Source: DATFLK01 sp035267815 (GTDB lineage: Bacteria > Pseudomonadota > Zetaproteobacteria > Mariprofundales > Mariprofundaceae). From it: a stretch of 26,056 bases of DNA. The stretch covers positions 1-26,056 of the forward strand of contig DATFLK010000013.1 of NCBI GenBank assembly GCA_035267815.1, read 5' to 3'. Positions 8,489 through 16,815 of the stretch are shown here, piece by piece (within the stretch, counting starts at the first letter, position 1; each line of letters begins with the position of its first letter). Under the pieces are notes generated by a model that saw only the letters and a program-made list of their open reading frames with translations, was not told where the DNA came from and ran no database searches. Made by a program: the position numbers and the translations under genes.

Positions 8489-9575
8489 CAGCGACAAGCG
8501 CGACGAGCAGGAGGCCGAGAAGATCACCGTCGTCGAGGAGACGACGGCCGACGAGTCCGTTTCTGCGGACGAGAGCGCCACAGAAGTGCCGGAGACAGCA
8601 CCGAAACGCAGTAAATCTTCCTGGCTCTGGCCGATCGTGATCCTGATCATCGGCGGCCTGTTGGCCGGGTGGATCTGGATGCCGGCGAAGAACCGCCAGC
8701 AGGTCACCTCCTTCATCGTGCAACAGCTCGACCGCTTCAAGTCGTCACAAGAGGCACAGAAGTCCGAACCGTCATCCGAATCGGCACCTACCGGGGAGCC
8801 GGTGCAGGTCGCTGCGCCCGAAGCACCGGTACAGAGGCAGCAGCCAGCCGCTCCTCAACCGACGACACCGTCGCAACAGCAACCGACGGCGGCACCTCAG
8901 TCTGCCACGGATACCGTTGAGCCACAGACCGCCAGTGCGGCACAGATCGAGACCCTGATGACCAGCATCGACCGGCTGACCGGCGAGCTGCGCGCCGTGC
9001 GACACGAACAGCAGCAACTGCAGCAGGCCATGCATGCCCGCGAGCGGCTGGAGCTGCGTTCGCGGTTGCAGCGTATCGCCGGCGGCGACAGTCGCCTGAC
9101 GCAAATGGCCACCGACTGGCAGGATATCCTGCTACTGCCGCTCCTCAGCGATACGCATCGGAGCCAGGCCGAATCGATGCGGAAGCTGGCAACCGGCGAT
9201 GTGGCCAGCCTGCATCAGTGGCAGCAGCAGCTCCGCCACCTGGCCGACAGCCTGCCGATCCCCCAACACGACGACGTGATCCCCAAGCCGAAGAGCACCT
9301 GGCTCTCCTGGCTGGCCGGGCAGTTCCACCTGCGTCCGGCACCGACGGCGGAGCGGCAGGCGCTGATGGCACTGCGCTACCGACTGCTGAACGCCGCGCA
9401 CGCACTGGCGGCGGAAAACTGGCCGGATGACAAGACCTGGACATCGCTGCTCGACGAGGCCCGTGCCCGCCTCGGTAAGAAGGTGAAACTCGGCCTGCCC
9501 GAGAGCCTCGATCGCGTGCAGAAGGACAAGATGAAGATGCGCATGCTGGCGCAGAACTGGCTGGAGGCCTCCTGA
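8481..9575 (+). CDS. hemX: HemX-like membrane-anchored protein
   Basis: A 364-residue inner-membrane protein of the HemX family, found with hemD and hemY in gamma- and related proteobacteria. Its biochemical role is not settled; the old annotation as a uroporphyrinogen methyltransferase is not supported by a catalytic domain here. An acidic cytoplasmic N terminus (about 1-40) is followed by one transmembrane helix (about 47-67, WLWPIVILIIGGLLAGWIW). Next comes a low-complexity Pro/Gln/Ala linker (about 95-150), a predicted coiled coil (about 155-200, IDRLTGELRAVRHEQQQLQQ), and a helical C-terminal domain with LRYRLLNAAHALAAENW. This architecture would project the coiled coil into the periplasm. 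The start overlaps hemB by eight bases and its last base is the first base of hemY. Confidence 0.87.
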
Positions 9576-10741
9576 TGCGTATCGTGATCATGCTGCTACT
9601 GGCGCTCGCCGTCGCCATCCTGCTGGCGCTTTTTCCGCACGTGGCCGACCAGCCGCTGCGCCTTGAGGCGTTCGGCTGGATCTTCGAGAGCCGTCAGGGG
9701 CCGTTCATCATCGCCCTGCTTCTGCTGCTCGGCCTCTTCTGGCTGCTGCGCCGCATCGTCGTCGCCATCATGGCCGGCCCCGGCCACGCCTGGCAGGCGC
9801 TGCGCATGGGCGGCCGAAAACGGCAGGAGTCGCATCTCAGGGATGGCCTCGCACAGCTGATCGACATGCGCGGCGATCTCGGTGCACGCCACTTCAGGAA
9901 GGTACGCAACATCATCCCTTCGTGGGCGGTAAGCCTGCTGCGCCGCAGCCCTGCCCCCGCTGCCGATCAACCGCTGCCGGGGGAGGATGACGATGCGTTA
10001 CAGATCGCGCTGGCCGCCCGCATCACCACCGATCCGCATGCCAATCCGAAACCGGACCTGTCCACGCGCAAGATGCATCTGGAGGCGTGGCTGAGGACGA
10101 GCCCCGAAGCACCGCTGGCGATGCAGCGCATGCTCGAGATCGCCGAAGAGGAGGGTGACTGGGAGCGAGCTGCCCGCCTGCTCGAGGAGCTCTGGAACAA
10201 GGGCGGACGCTCCGCCGCGACCATCCGGCCCCGACTGGCCGAAGCCTACCTCGCGCTGGCAAAGCAGAAACCGGAATCGGCGCTCGACCATCTGCGCAAG
10301 GCGCATCGTCTAGCACCGGAGTCGACCGGGGTGCTGCTGGCACTGGGCCGTGCCCAGGGGGACGAGGAGGCCTGCCGCAAACTCTGGAGCGCGCATCTGG
10401 AACAGCACGATGACGCGCAGATCGCCGAAGCGCTTTATGAACTGCTGAAGCGGGATGCACTCAAGGCCTACCGCAAGATGGAGAAGCTGAAGATCGGGAA
10501 GATGACCCCGGCTCAGGCATGGCTGCGAGCCCAGCTGGCACATGATGCCAACCTCACCGGGCTGGCCATGGATCACATGCAGGAGCTGGTCAAGCACCAT
10601 CCCGGTCGCCTGGCATGGAAGGCTCTCGGCGACTGGCACGCGCGCGAATCCGACTGGGTACAGGCCGCCCACTGCTACCAGAAAGCGCTGCAGGTCGAAG
10701 AAGATTCGCCGGAGTTTGATACCGGTTCAGACAAAGTCTAA
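9575..10741 (+). CDS. hemY: HemY-like protein: two membrane helices plus tetratricopeptide region
   Basis: A 388-residue protein of the proteobacterial HemY family (unrelated to the Gram-positive protoporphyrinogen oxidase also called HemY). Two hydrophobic helices lie at about 3-22 and 43-63 (PFIIALLLLLGLFWLLRRIV), followed by GPGHAWQALRMGGRKRQE and then a helical domain of degenerate tetratricopeptide repeats. Visible repeat elements are EEEGDWERAARLLEELW, AYLALAKQKPESALDHLRKA, and near the end DWHARESDWVQAAHCYQKAL. It probably scaffolds late haem-synthesis proteins at the inner membrane; this is inference from the family. The ATG overlaps the hemX TGA, and a strong terminator follows at 10784-10811, which closes the hem operon. 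Confidence 0.9.
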   Translation: MRIVIMLLLALAVAILLALFPHVADQPLRLEAFGWIFESRQGPFIIALLLLLGLFWLLRRIVVAIMAGPGHAWQALRMGGRKRQESHLRDGLAQLIDMRGDLGARHFRKVRNIIPSWAVSLLRRSPAPAADQPLPGEDDDALQIALAARITTDPHANPKPDLSTRKMHLEAWLRTSPEAPLAMQRMLEIAEEEGDWERAARLLEELWNKGGRSAATIRPRLAEAYLALAKQKPESALDHLRKAHRLAPESTGVLLALGRAQGDEEACRKLWSAHLEQHDDAQIAEALYELLKRDALKAYRKMEKLKIGKMTPAQAWLRAQLAHDANLTGLAMDHMQELVKHHPGRLAWKALGDWHARESDWVQAAHCYQKALQVEEDSPEFDTGSDKV

Positions 10742-10759
10742 GCTAGTAATAGAAGGAAT

Positions 10760-10783
10760 GAAAAGCGGTTCTCTTGAGCCGCT
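10760..10783 (-). terminator. Rho-independent terminator of the short-chain dehydrogenase gene
   Basis: On the minus strand an 8-bp stem (one G-T wobble) made of 10776-10783 and 10764-10771, with loop AAGA, is followed by four T residues (10760-10763). It lies 73 bases beyond the dehydrogenase stop and faces the hem terminator. Confidence 0.6.
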
Positions 10784-10811
10784 GGCGGCCGCCGACGGGC
10801 GGCCGCCTTTT
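10784..10811 (+). terminator. Rho-independent terminator of the hem operon
   Basis: A perfect 10-bp stem GGCGGCCGCC (10784-10793), a four-base loop GACG, the identical palindromic arm (10798-10807) and a TTTT run (10808-10811). It begins 42 bases after the hemY stop. Confidence 0.85.
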
Positions 10812-10855
10812 CCATGACCGGAAGTGACCCCAAAAGAGATAAAGGCTCAAAATTT

Positions 10856-11527
10856 CTAGTAGGGAACGACCTTACCGTCGAAGGCGATAAAGCTGCCGGG
10901 ATCGTAGTCGTCGGCATGGGCGATCACATCGGTCATGCCGGCCACCGAGGCGGGGGCATCGATCAAGCCGGTGCGACCGGTCATGTCCGTCTTGACCCAG
11001 CCTGGGTGCAACGTGATCACACGCACGCCGTATGACGCCAGATCCACTGCCATCGATTTGGAGACGATTACCAGCGCCGCCTTGGCGGCGCGATAGGCAT
11101 AGGTACCGCCGCTGGTGTTGTCGCCGCTCGAACCCATCTTGGAGCTGACGTTGGCGATCACCCCCTTCGCATCGATGACGCGCTGTTTCAGAGACTGCAC
11201 GACACGCAGTGGGCCGACGCAATCGACATTGAAGACCTCGAGCATCGCCTCGGGCGTAACATCGTCGAGCGACTGGCCGCCTTTCTTGGGGCCGTAGATG
11301 CCGGCGTTGTTGATCAGCAGATCGATCCGTTCCGGAAGCTGGCCGGTAATTCTATCGACATCGTGTGCGACATCGATCCGGAACAAATGCAGCGCATCGC
11401 CATGCAGCTCGTCCAGACCACCCTCGTCGCGACGGTAACCGGCCCAGACCTCGCAACCCTGCGCCAGATAGTGGCGGACGAACTCCAGCCCGATACCGCG
11501 ATTCGCTCCCGTAATAACGACATTCAT
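10856..11527 (-). CDS. Short-chain dehydrogenase/reductase (NAD(P)-dependent)
   Basis: A 223-residue classical-type short-chain dehydrogenase. The Rossmann cofactor loop is TGANRGIG (6-13), NNAG is at 73-76, the catalytic serine lies in NVSSKMGS (S128 or S129), and the YxxxK pair is Y145/K149 in YRAAKAAL. HPGWVKTDM follows, as in the CsgA-like and sniffer-like branch, where the substrate is usually unknown. It is a single-domain cytoplasmic oxidoreductase; the substrate cannot be read from sequence. The ATG at 11527 has a strong GGAGG six bases upstream. It appears monocistronic, with its own putative promoter at 11570-11598 and its own terminator. It converges on the hem operon. Confidence 0.92.
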   Translation of the reverse strand: MNVVITGANRGIGLEFVRHYLAQGCEVWAGYRRDEGGLDELHGDALHLFRIDVAHDVDRITGQLPERIDLLINNAGIYGPKKGGQSLDDVTPEAMLEVFNVDCVGPLRVVQSLKQRVIDAKGVIANVSSKMGSSGDNTSGGTYAYRAAKAALVIVSKSMAVDLASYGVRVITLHPGWVKTDMTGRTGLIDAPASVAGMTDVIAHADDYDPGSFIAFDGKVVPY

Positions 11528-11569
11528 GGCTCACCTCCGCATACCTGAAAAGTCTGGCTCAAAAAGGGC

Positions 11570-11598
11570 AGTATCACGCGGAGCATACCGGAGTTCAA
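11570..11598 (-). promoter_or_regulatory. Putative promoter of the short-chain dehydrogenase gene
   Basis: On the minus strand, TTGAAC (11593-11598) and GATACT (11570-11575) are separated by 17 bases. The predicted start leaves a leader of about 35 bases before the ATG at 11527, which contains the GGAGG ribosome site. Each box matches consensus at four of six positions. Confidence 0.45.
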
Positions 11599-11621
11599 TC
11601 GCCACTGCGGGCCGGGAATCG

Positions 11622-11999
11622 TTACGCCTGTGACGCTCCCGTGCAGAAGGCGCATACCTCGTCGGCAAAGGTAACCGGATCGATCGGCTTGCCGAGATAG
11701 CCGTCGAAGCCGATCTCCAGCAGCTGCTCGCGATCCCCCTTCATGGCCGAGGCGGTCAGCACGACCACCGGGATATCGCGCGTCTCCGGATCATCGCGCA
11801 ACTCGCGCATCGCCTCCATACCGCTCATGCCCGGCATGCGCAGATCCATCAGCACGACATCCGGTTTCTGCGCCAGGGCGCAAGCCACACCCTTCCGGCC
11901 GTCTGTAGCGGTCAACACCTCGAAGCCCTCGACTTCCAGCACGCCAACCACCAGCTCGACATTCAACGCGTTGTCATCGATCACCAGAACCGTGTGCAC
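11622..11999 (-). CDS. Stand-alone response regulator receiver domain (CheY/DivK-like)
   Basis: A 125-residue single-domain receiver with no output domain. The acidic pair is D8-D9 (VIDDNALN), the phospho-acceptor is D52 (LMDLRMPGMSG), the switch threonine is T82 (VLTASA) and the lysine is K104 (GKPID). The DNALN sequence and the GKPI loop resemble DivK-like and hybrid-kinase receivers, which act in phosphorelays or by protein contact. The GTG at 11999 is chosen because GGAGG sits four bases upstream and the conserved first strand begins at once; an ATG at 12038 would add 13 low-complexity residues. No histidine kinase gene is adjacent, so the partner is elsewhere. An AT-rich block with TATAAT at 12058-12063 on the same strand may be its -10 box, but no convincing -35 accompanies it. 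Confidence 0.92.
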   Translation of the reverse strand: MHTVLVIDDNALNVELVVGVLEVEGFEVLTATDGRKGVACALAQKPDVVLMDLRMPGMSGMEAMRELRDDPETRDIPVVVLTASAMKGDREQLLEIGFDGYLGKPIDPVTFADEVCAFCTGASQA

Positions 12000-12201
12000 C
12001 TCTCCTCCACTGCGGCAGGACCCGTTGCCTCCCGCCAACCCATGAAATACGTATGGAATTATATTAGACCATATCTCGATTATTAGTTAGCACATGCCAG
12101 TAAAAGACTTCACATTAGTCAGTATTTTCCCAATCCCGAACGGGAGGGACGGCATCAACAGGCATCGCTCGTAACGGACAAAACCTGATACAATGGGAGC
12201 C

Positions 12202-12603
12202 ATGAGACGCAAGCCGCACTGGTACCTCGGGAGCTGGACCGACCGCCTGCTGCTGGTGCTGGCGATCGCCGGCATCGCCTATACCTGGCATATCGCCCTC
12301 GCCATGGCCGGCCACGGCCGGGCGATGGTGGAGATTTACCGCGACCACGTCCTGCTGGCGAAGTATCCGCTGCACGGCAACTACGAGACCCCGCTGCACA
12401 TGCACGCCAAAGGGACACTGGGCACCTCGGAGATCGTGCTCGACAACCGCGGCGTCTACTTCGAATCCTCCCCCTGCCCGAACCACCAGTGCGTGCTGGC
12501 AGGACACAAACATCGGCGCGGTGACATGATCGTCTGCGTACCGAACCATATTCTGGTAACCATTCGCGGGGATGCGAACGCCCTCGATGCTGTGGCAGAA
12601 TGA
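12202..12603 (+). CDS. Membrane-anchored NusG domain II-containing protein
   Basis: A 133-residue protein of the NusG_II (PF07009-like) family. A basic start (MRRKPHWYLGSW) is followed by one transmembrane helix (about 14-35, LLLVLAIAGIAYTWHIALAMA), after which a small beta domain should face the periplasm. The domain contains VEIYRDHVLLAKYPL, IVLDNRGVYFESSPCPNHQCV, GDMIVCVPNHILVTI. Two cysteines in CPNHQC and one in VCVPN are typical of the family and could form a disulfide or bind a cofactor. The function is not established. The ATG at 12202 is preferred over 12193 because GGGAG lies just before it. The next gene starts four bases after this stop. In other bacteria this pair is seen beside flavinylation or RNF genes, none of which are present here. 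Confidence 0.82.
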   Translation: MRRKPHWYLGSWTDRLLLVLAIAGIAYTWHIALAMAGHGRAMVEIYRDHVLLAKYPLHGNYETPLHMHAKGTLGTSEIVLDNRGVYFESSPCPNHQCVLAGHKHRRGDMIVCVPNHILVTIRGDANALDAVAE

Positions 12604-12607
12604 GCTG

Positions 12608-13141
12608 ATGCAGACTGCCGTCCTGCCTCACCCCTCGCTGGAAACGCTGCGCCGACAGGCCCAGTGGATGGCATTGCTGATGCTGGCCGTAACCCTGCAT
12701 GTCATCGAGGCCTCGCTGCCCAGCCTCGGACCGTGGCTGAAGCCGGGACTCGCCAATGTGGTGACGCTGATCGCGCTGGTGATGCTGGGACCGGGACGTG
12801 CCTTCGGTCTGGCCGTCGCCCGCGTCTTCGCCGGCGCCATGATCATCGGCACGCTCTTCACGCCCACCTTCGTGCTGAGCCTGAGCGGCGCGCTGGCTGC
12901 CGCCGTCGTGATGTTCGCTGCCTGGCGCCTGATTCCCGACATCAGCCTGATCGGCGTCAGTCTGTTGGGAGCGTTGGCGCACATGCTGGTACAGTTCGTT
13001 ACCGTCGAGGCACTCTTCATCCGGCAGTCGACCCTCTACTACCTGCTGCCGCCGCTGCTTCTCGCCTCCTGTGCCACCGGCTGGCTCAACGGGATACTGG
13101 CCACCTACGTGACGGAACGACTGAAGGGGAACCATGGATAG
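12608..13141 (+). CDS. Gx transporter family membrane protein (heptaprenyl diphosphate synthase component I-like)
   Basis: A 177-residue polytopic inner-membrane protein. After about 20 soluble residues there are five or so hydrophobic segments, with LKPGLANVVTLIAL and FAGAMIIGTLFTPTFVLSLSGALAA as the conserved family blocks (PF07456-like). The fold resembles substrate-binding subunits of ECF transporters, so a small-molecule uptake role is plausible but unproven; the prenyl synthase name is historical. I start at ATG 12608, immediately after the NusG-II stop, rather than the in-frame ATG at 12572 that overlaps it. The gene ends eight bases inside the tonB coding start. Tight coupling to both neighbours suggests one functional module. 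Confidence 0.85.
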   Translation: MQTAVLPHPSLETLRRQAQWMALLMLAVTLHVIEASLPSLGPWLKPGLANVVTLIALVMLGPGRAFGLAVARVFAGAMIIGTLFTPTFVLSLSGALAAAVVMFAAWRLIPDISLIGVSLLGALAHMLVQFVTVEALFIRQSTLYYLLPPLLLASCATGWLNGILATYVTERLKGNHG

Positions 13142-14051
13142 GACTCGCAGATCCGAGACACGCCGCTGGAGCATCTCGTTCGGTGCCTCCATCGCCTGCC
13201 ATCTGCTGCTGGCGCTGCTGGTGGTCTGGCAGGCGACGAAGACGCCGCTGCCGCACGCCAAACAGCCCAAGATGATGGACGTGACCCTGCTGAATCCGAA
13301 GGTGCAGGAGCAGAAAAAACCACCCAAGAACCCGGATGCCGTCTCCAACCGCAACGCTGCCGGGGCAAACCGCAGCGCGCACGACCACACCACGCGGGTC
13401 GCCAAGAGCCCGTATGCCGGCCAGCAGCCGCACAAGCCATCGCCACCGGCGCCGCAGAAGCCCTCCGCACCGGAAGCCGCCGTGACCCCTGAATCGGAGC
13501 CGCGCACTCGCATGCTGGCCCGGAAAGGGGGATCGACACCTGAACCGAAGCAGACGAAGGAGCCCAAGCCGAAACCGCACAAGAAGCCGGTCAAGAAGAA
13601 GCCGCCGGTACCGCTTCAGAACCTGATGCCGTCGAGCATGGCGCTGGCCGAGCTGTCGCGCAATTTCAAGCGGGAGCGACACATGAAGAGCATGCTCTCG
13701 CGCGAAGCGGATATCCCGATCAACACGCGCAAGGTCAAATACGCTCCCTATGCACACGAACTGGTACGGGCGCTGGAGGAGCAGTGGCAGCCAGGCGATA
13801 CCGACTACAGTCGCTATTCGGAGGAGGCGCGGCAGGCCCTGATGCGGGTCACCATCAACAGCAATGGCGACCTAGCCAATGTGGAGGTCCTGCGGCCGAG
13901 CCCGATCCCGCAGATCAACGACAGTGCCGTGGAGGCGATCCACGCCGCCGCCCCATTCCATCCGCTGCCGAGCTCGTGGGGGCTAGATCGCGTCAGCTTC
14001 TATCTGACATTCGAGGTCGTCGACAACCGTTTTGTCTTCCACGCTAGGTAA
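13134..14051 (+). CDS. tonB: Energy transducer TonB
   Basis: A 305-residue TonB-type protein that passes proton-motive energy from ExbB-ExbD to outer-membrane receptors. The N-terminal helix (about 15-34) carries S19 and H23 in SIACH, the SxxxH signature needed for coupling to ExbB/ExbD. A long Pro/Lys-rich periplasmic spacer (about 85-160, for example KPKPHKKPVKKKPPVP) follows. The C-terminal TonB domain (about 205-305) includes YSEEARQALMRVTINSNGDL, VEVLRPSPIPQINDSAVEAI, and APFHPLPSSWG. The order and length fit a full TonB. It overlaps the Gx gene by eight bases and its 3' end overlaps mutY by 20. No exbB, exbD or TonB-dependent receptor is in the window. Confidence 0.9.
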   Translation: MDRTRRSETRRWSISFGASIACHLLLALLVVWQATKTPLPHAKQPKMMDVTLLNPKVQEQKKPPKNPDAVSNRNAAGANRSAHDHTTRVAKSPYAGQQPHKPSPPAPQKPSAPEAAVTPESEPRTRMLARKGGSTPEPKQTKEPKPKPHKKPVKKKPPVPLQNLMPSSMALAELSRNFKRERHMKSMLSREADIPINTRKVKYAPYAHELVRALEEQWQPGDTDYSRYSEEARQALMRVTINSNGDLANVEVLRPSPIPQINDSAVEAIHAAAPFHPLPSSWGLDRVSFYLTFEVVDNRFVFHAR

Positions 14052-15000
14052 CCTGCTGCTCGCCTGGTATGGCGAAGCGGCGCGCGATCTGCCGTGGCGG
14101 CACACCCGCGACCCTTATGCCATCTGGATTTCGGAGATCATGCTGCAGCAGACACAGGTGGCCACCGTGATGCCGCGCTACCTCGAATGGATGCGCCGCT
14201 TCCCTGATATTACGACCCTGGCCGCCGCCCCGACAGATGACGTGCTGAAGGCCTGGGAGGGGCTCGGCTACTACCGGCGCGCCCGCTTCCTGCACCGCGC
14301 CGCCGGTATCGTCGTGACCGAGCACGGCGGCCATTTCCCCGACCGTTTCGAGAATATCATGCGGCTGCCCGGTATCGGCCGCTCCACCGCCGGCGCCATC
14401 GCCTCGATCTGCTTCGACACCTCCACACCGGTGCTCGACGGCAACGTCAAACGGGTACTCCGGCGCTGGCACGACCTACCGGAGGCGGCCGACAGAGCGC
14501 TCTGGCCGCTGGCGCAGCAGGCCATCGACGCCTCGGACGATCCGGCCAGCTGGAACCAGGCGATGATGGAACTGGGGGCCCGCATCTGCCTGCCTCGCAA
14601 CCCCGACTGCAGCGGCTGTCCGGTGAACGACACCTGCCGCACCGCCTTCAGGGCCGGCGGGGAAGCGCCGGCCAAAAGGCGCCCGCCCGTGCGGAACCTG
14701 CACTGGCAGGTGGAACTGCATCTGCACGACGGCGCCATCTGGCTGCACCGACGGCCATCGACCGGCATCTGGGCCGGCCTCTGGACGCCGCCGATCCGCG
14801 AACTCGAGCAGCCGCCGGAGATGCCGGCATGCCATATCCATACCTTGACCCACCGGCGGCTGCATCTCTACAGCCGCGTCATACCCACCCCACCCGAGGG
14901 ACAGGGGCAATGGACACGCCTTCCCCCGGATGTCGCCCTGCCGACCGGCATCCGCCGGCTACTGCGGAAACGGGGATTGCTGACGGAGGATACCGCATGA
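14032..15000 (+). CDS. mutY: Adenine DNA glycosylase MutY
   Basis: A 322-residue base-excision repair glycosylase that removes adenine mispaired with 8-oxoguanine. The helix-hairpin-helix is LPGIGRSTAGAIAS (112-125) and the catalytic residues are E35 (SEIMLQQTQV) and D136 (VLDGNVKRVL), two positions before their E. coli counterparts E37 and D138. The 4Fe-4S loop has the exact Cys-x6-Cys-x2-Cys-x5-Cys spacing in CLPRNPDCSGCPVNDTC. A C-terminal NUDIX-like 8-oxoG recognition domain follows (about 225-320). The start is a TTG at 14032 with no strong ribosome site, overlapping tonB by 20 bases, so translation may be coupled; no ATG precedes the conserved helix. It depends on Fe-S assembly, provided by the suf operon nearby. 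Confidence 0.95.
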   Translation: MSSTLGNLLLAWYGEAARDLPWRHTRDPYAIWISEIMLQQTQVATVMPRYLEWMRRFPDITTLAAAPTDDVLKAWEGLGYYRRARFLHRAAGIVVTEHGGHFPDRFENIMRLPGIGRSTAGAIASICFDTSTPVLDGNVKRVLRRWHDLPEAADRALWPLAQQAIDASDDPASWNQAMMELGARICLPRNPDCSGCPVNDTCRTAFRAGGEAPAKRRPPVRNLHWQVELHLHDGAIWLHRRPSTGIWAGLWTPPIRELEQPPEMPACHIHTLTHRRLHLYSRVIPTPPEGQGQWTRLPPDVALPTGIRRLLRKRGLLTEDTA

Positions 15001-16640
15001 AACGTCTAGCCGTACTCTTCATCCTGCTGCTGAGCGCCGCCACCGCGGCCCGTGCCGCCTCGCCGTCACAGGGCATGGTTGTTTCGGCGCATACGCAGGC
15101 CACACAGGCCGGTATCGACGTACTGAACAGGGGCGGCAACGCCTTCGATGCGGCCGCGGCCACAGCGCTGGCGCTGGGCGTGGTCGAACCCGGCTCCAGC
15201 GGCATCGGCGGCGGCGGGTTCTTCCTGCTCTATATCGCCAAACAGCACCGCTATGTGATGATCGATGCGCGCGAGACCGCTCCGCAGCTGGCCGGCCACG
15301 GCGAAATCTACCGCAAGGCATCGAGCATCGATGGACCGCAGGCCGCCGGAGTACCCGGACTGATTGCCGGCGTCGATCGTCTGATCGGTTACTACGGCCG
15401 ACTCGGTCGGAAAGCGGATACGGCCGCGGCGATCCGGCTGGCCCGCCACGGCTTCGCCGTCTACCCGCGCTACCGCAAGCTGGCCGGCTGGCGCCGCAAG
15501 GCGCTGCAAAAGAACATGGCCGGCCGCATGTTCCTCGATCACGGCAAGGTGCCGGCCATCGGTCATACCATCCGCCAGCCGGTCCTGGCCAGAACCCTCG
15601 CCCGTTTCGCCAGGTTCGGGGCCAGCGACTTCTACAGGGGACAGACGGCCGACAGACTGGTGAGCGATATGAAACGGGACGGTGGCCTGATTCGGCTAAA
15701 GGATCTCGCTGCCTACCGCGCCGTTGAGCGCAAGCCGGTGCAGTTCGACTACCACGGCTACCATATCGTATCGGCGTCGCTCCCTTCGTCGGGCGGCAGG
15801 GTGCTGGCCGAGATCTTCGGTATGCTGAGGCATGACGATTTCAGCGCACTCTCCACCGTCGATCGCGACCACCTGCTGATCGAAACAATGAAACGCGCCT
15901 ACCGCGACCGCAACGCCTACCTCGGCGATCCCGCCTTCGTCACCGTTCCGGATCTGCTGAACCCGAAACGGCTACAGGCGATACGCGACTCGATCCGTAT
16001 GGACCGGGCCACGCCCAGCTCGGAGCTGGGCCATAGCGCCGCTGCACACGGCGACGGCCACAACACCACCCACTTCTCGGTGATCGACAGCGAAGGGAAC
16101 ATGGTGGCCGCAACCCTGTCGGTCAACTACGGCTTCGGCTCGGGCTACCTCTCACCCTCGACCGGTATCCTGCTCAACGACGAGATGGACGATTTCGCCA
16201 CCCGTCCCGGCGAACCGAATGTTTATGGACTCGTGCAGGGCAAGGCCAATGCCGTGGCGCCGGGCAAGCGGATGCTCTCGTCGATGGATCCGACCTTCGT
16301 CGTTGGACCCGCACGCACGCTGATCGTCGGCACACCGGGCGGCTCACGCATCATCAGCATGGTATTGCTCGCCTCGATGCGTTTCATGCTGGACGAGACC
16401 CCGCCCGCCGATTGGGTCGGCCATCCTCGCTTCCATCACCAGTTCCTGCCGGACGTGGTGCAGCACGAACCAGGTGCCTTCCCGCCCGACGTGGCGACGG
16501 AACTGAAACGACGCGGCCACAAACTGAAGCGAATTCACAGGTACGGCAACATGGAGGCGATTCTTTGGGACCGGAGTCATGACAGGTTGACCGGGCTACC
16601 CGATCCGCGCGGCGAAGGGGTCGCCGCAACCACAAGATAG
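14997..16640 (+). CDS. ggt: Gamma-glutamyltransferase precursor (periplasmic)
   Basis: A 547-residue N-terminal-nucleophile enzyme that cleaves the gamma-glutamyl bond of glutathione, allowing salvage of Cys-Gly and glutamate. The signal peptide is MKRLAVLFILLLSAATAARA, cleaved near residue 20. The large subunit has GGNAFDAAAATALALGVVEP and the glycine-rich GIGGGGFF. Self-processing occurs before T357, in NTTHFSVIDSEGNMVA, giving the small subunit, which contains LSSMDPTFVV and GTPGGSRIISMV. Length is typical (about 550-580). The ATG at 14997 overlaps the mutY stop as ATGA and has GGAGG upstream; an in-frame ATG at 14829 would lie inside mutY and hide the signal peptide. It is the last gene of the plus-strand run. 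Confidence 0.94.
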   Translation: MKRLAVLFILLLSAATAARAASPSQGMVVSAHTQATQAGIDVLNRGGNAFDAAAATALALGVVEPGSSGIGGGGFFLLYIAKQHRYVMIDARETAPQLAGHGEIYRKASSIDGPQAAGVPGLIAGVDRLIGYYGRLGRKADTAAAIRLARHGFAVYPRYRKLAGWRRKALQKNMAGRMFLDHGKVPAIGHTIRQPVLARTLARFARFGASDFYRGQTADRLVSDMKRDGGLIRLKDLAAYRAVERKPVQFDYHGYHIVSASLPSSGGRVLAEIFGMLRHDDFSALSTVDRDHLLIETMKRAYRDRNAYLGDPAFVTVPDLLNPKRLQAIRDSIRMDRATPSSELGHSAAAHGDGHNTTHFSVIDSEGNMVAATLSVNYGFGSGYLSPSTGILLNDEMDDFATRPGEPNVYGLVQGKANAVAPGKRMLSSMDPTFVVGPARTLIVGTPGGSRIISMVLLASMRFMLDETPPADWVGHPRFHHQFLPDVVQHEPGAFPPDVATELKRRGHKLKRIHRYGNMEAILWDRSHDRLTGLPDPRGEGVAATTR

Positions 16641-16815
16641 CCGATAGCCTAATGGTGTGCGCCTCCATGCAGACCATCCGTGGCCTGCCACAACCCAGCA
16701 GGAGGGTGCCATTGCACGTTCAACGTCCGTAAGGCGGCAACGGCCTCTGGCTTTCTGTCTCGCTTTGCCTTTTCGTGCTGATACCTGGCAGGGGAGGCCA
16801 AATAATCAGCTTCTA

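Noticed and set aside
12136..12147. TCCCG-AA-CGGGA palindrome upstream of the NusG-II gene
   Set aside because: The loop is too short for a stable hairpin, there is no T-run, and nothing links it to a known operator.
12155..13594. A 479-codon open frame on the minus strand opposite the NusG-II, Gx and tonB genes
   Set aside because: It is antisense to three recognisable genes, has no family features and reflects the lack of stops in GC-rich sequence.
16641..16815. The 175-base gap between ggt and the HPP gene, with a GGAGGGTGCC element near 16700 followed by a frame of about 36 codons starting at ATT
   Set aside because: The start would be a rare ATT, the peptide has no recognisable features, and no clear terminator or RNA structure is visible; I see nothing I can support here.
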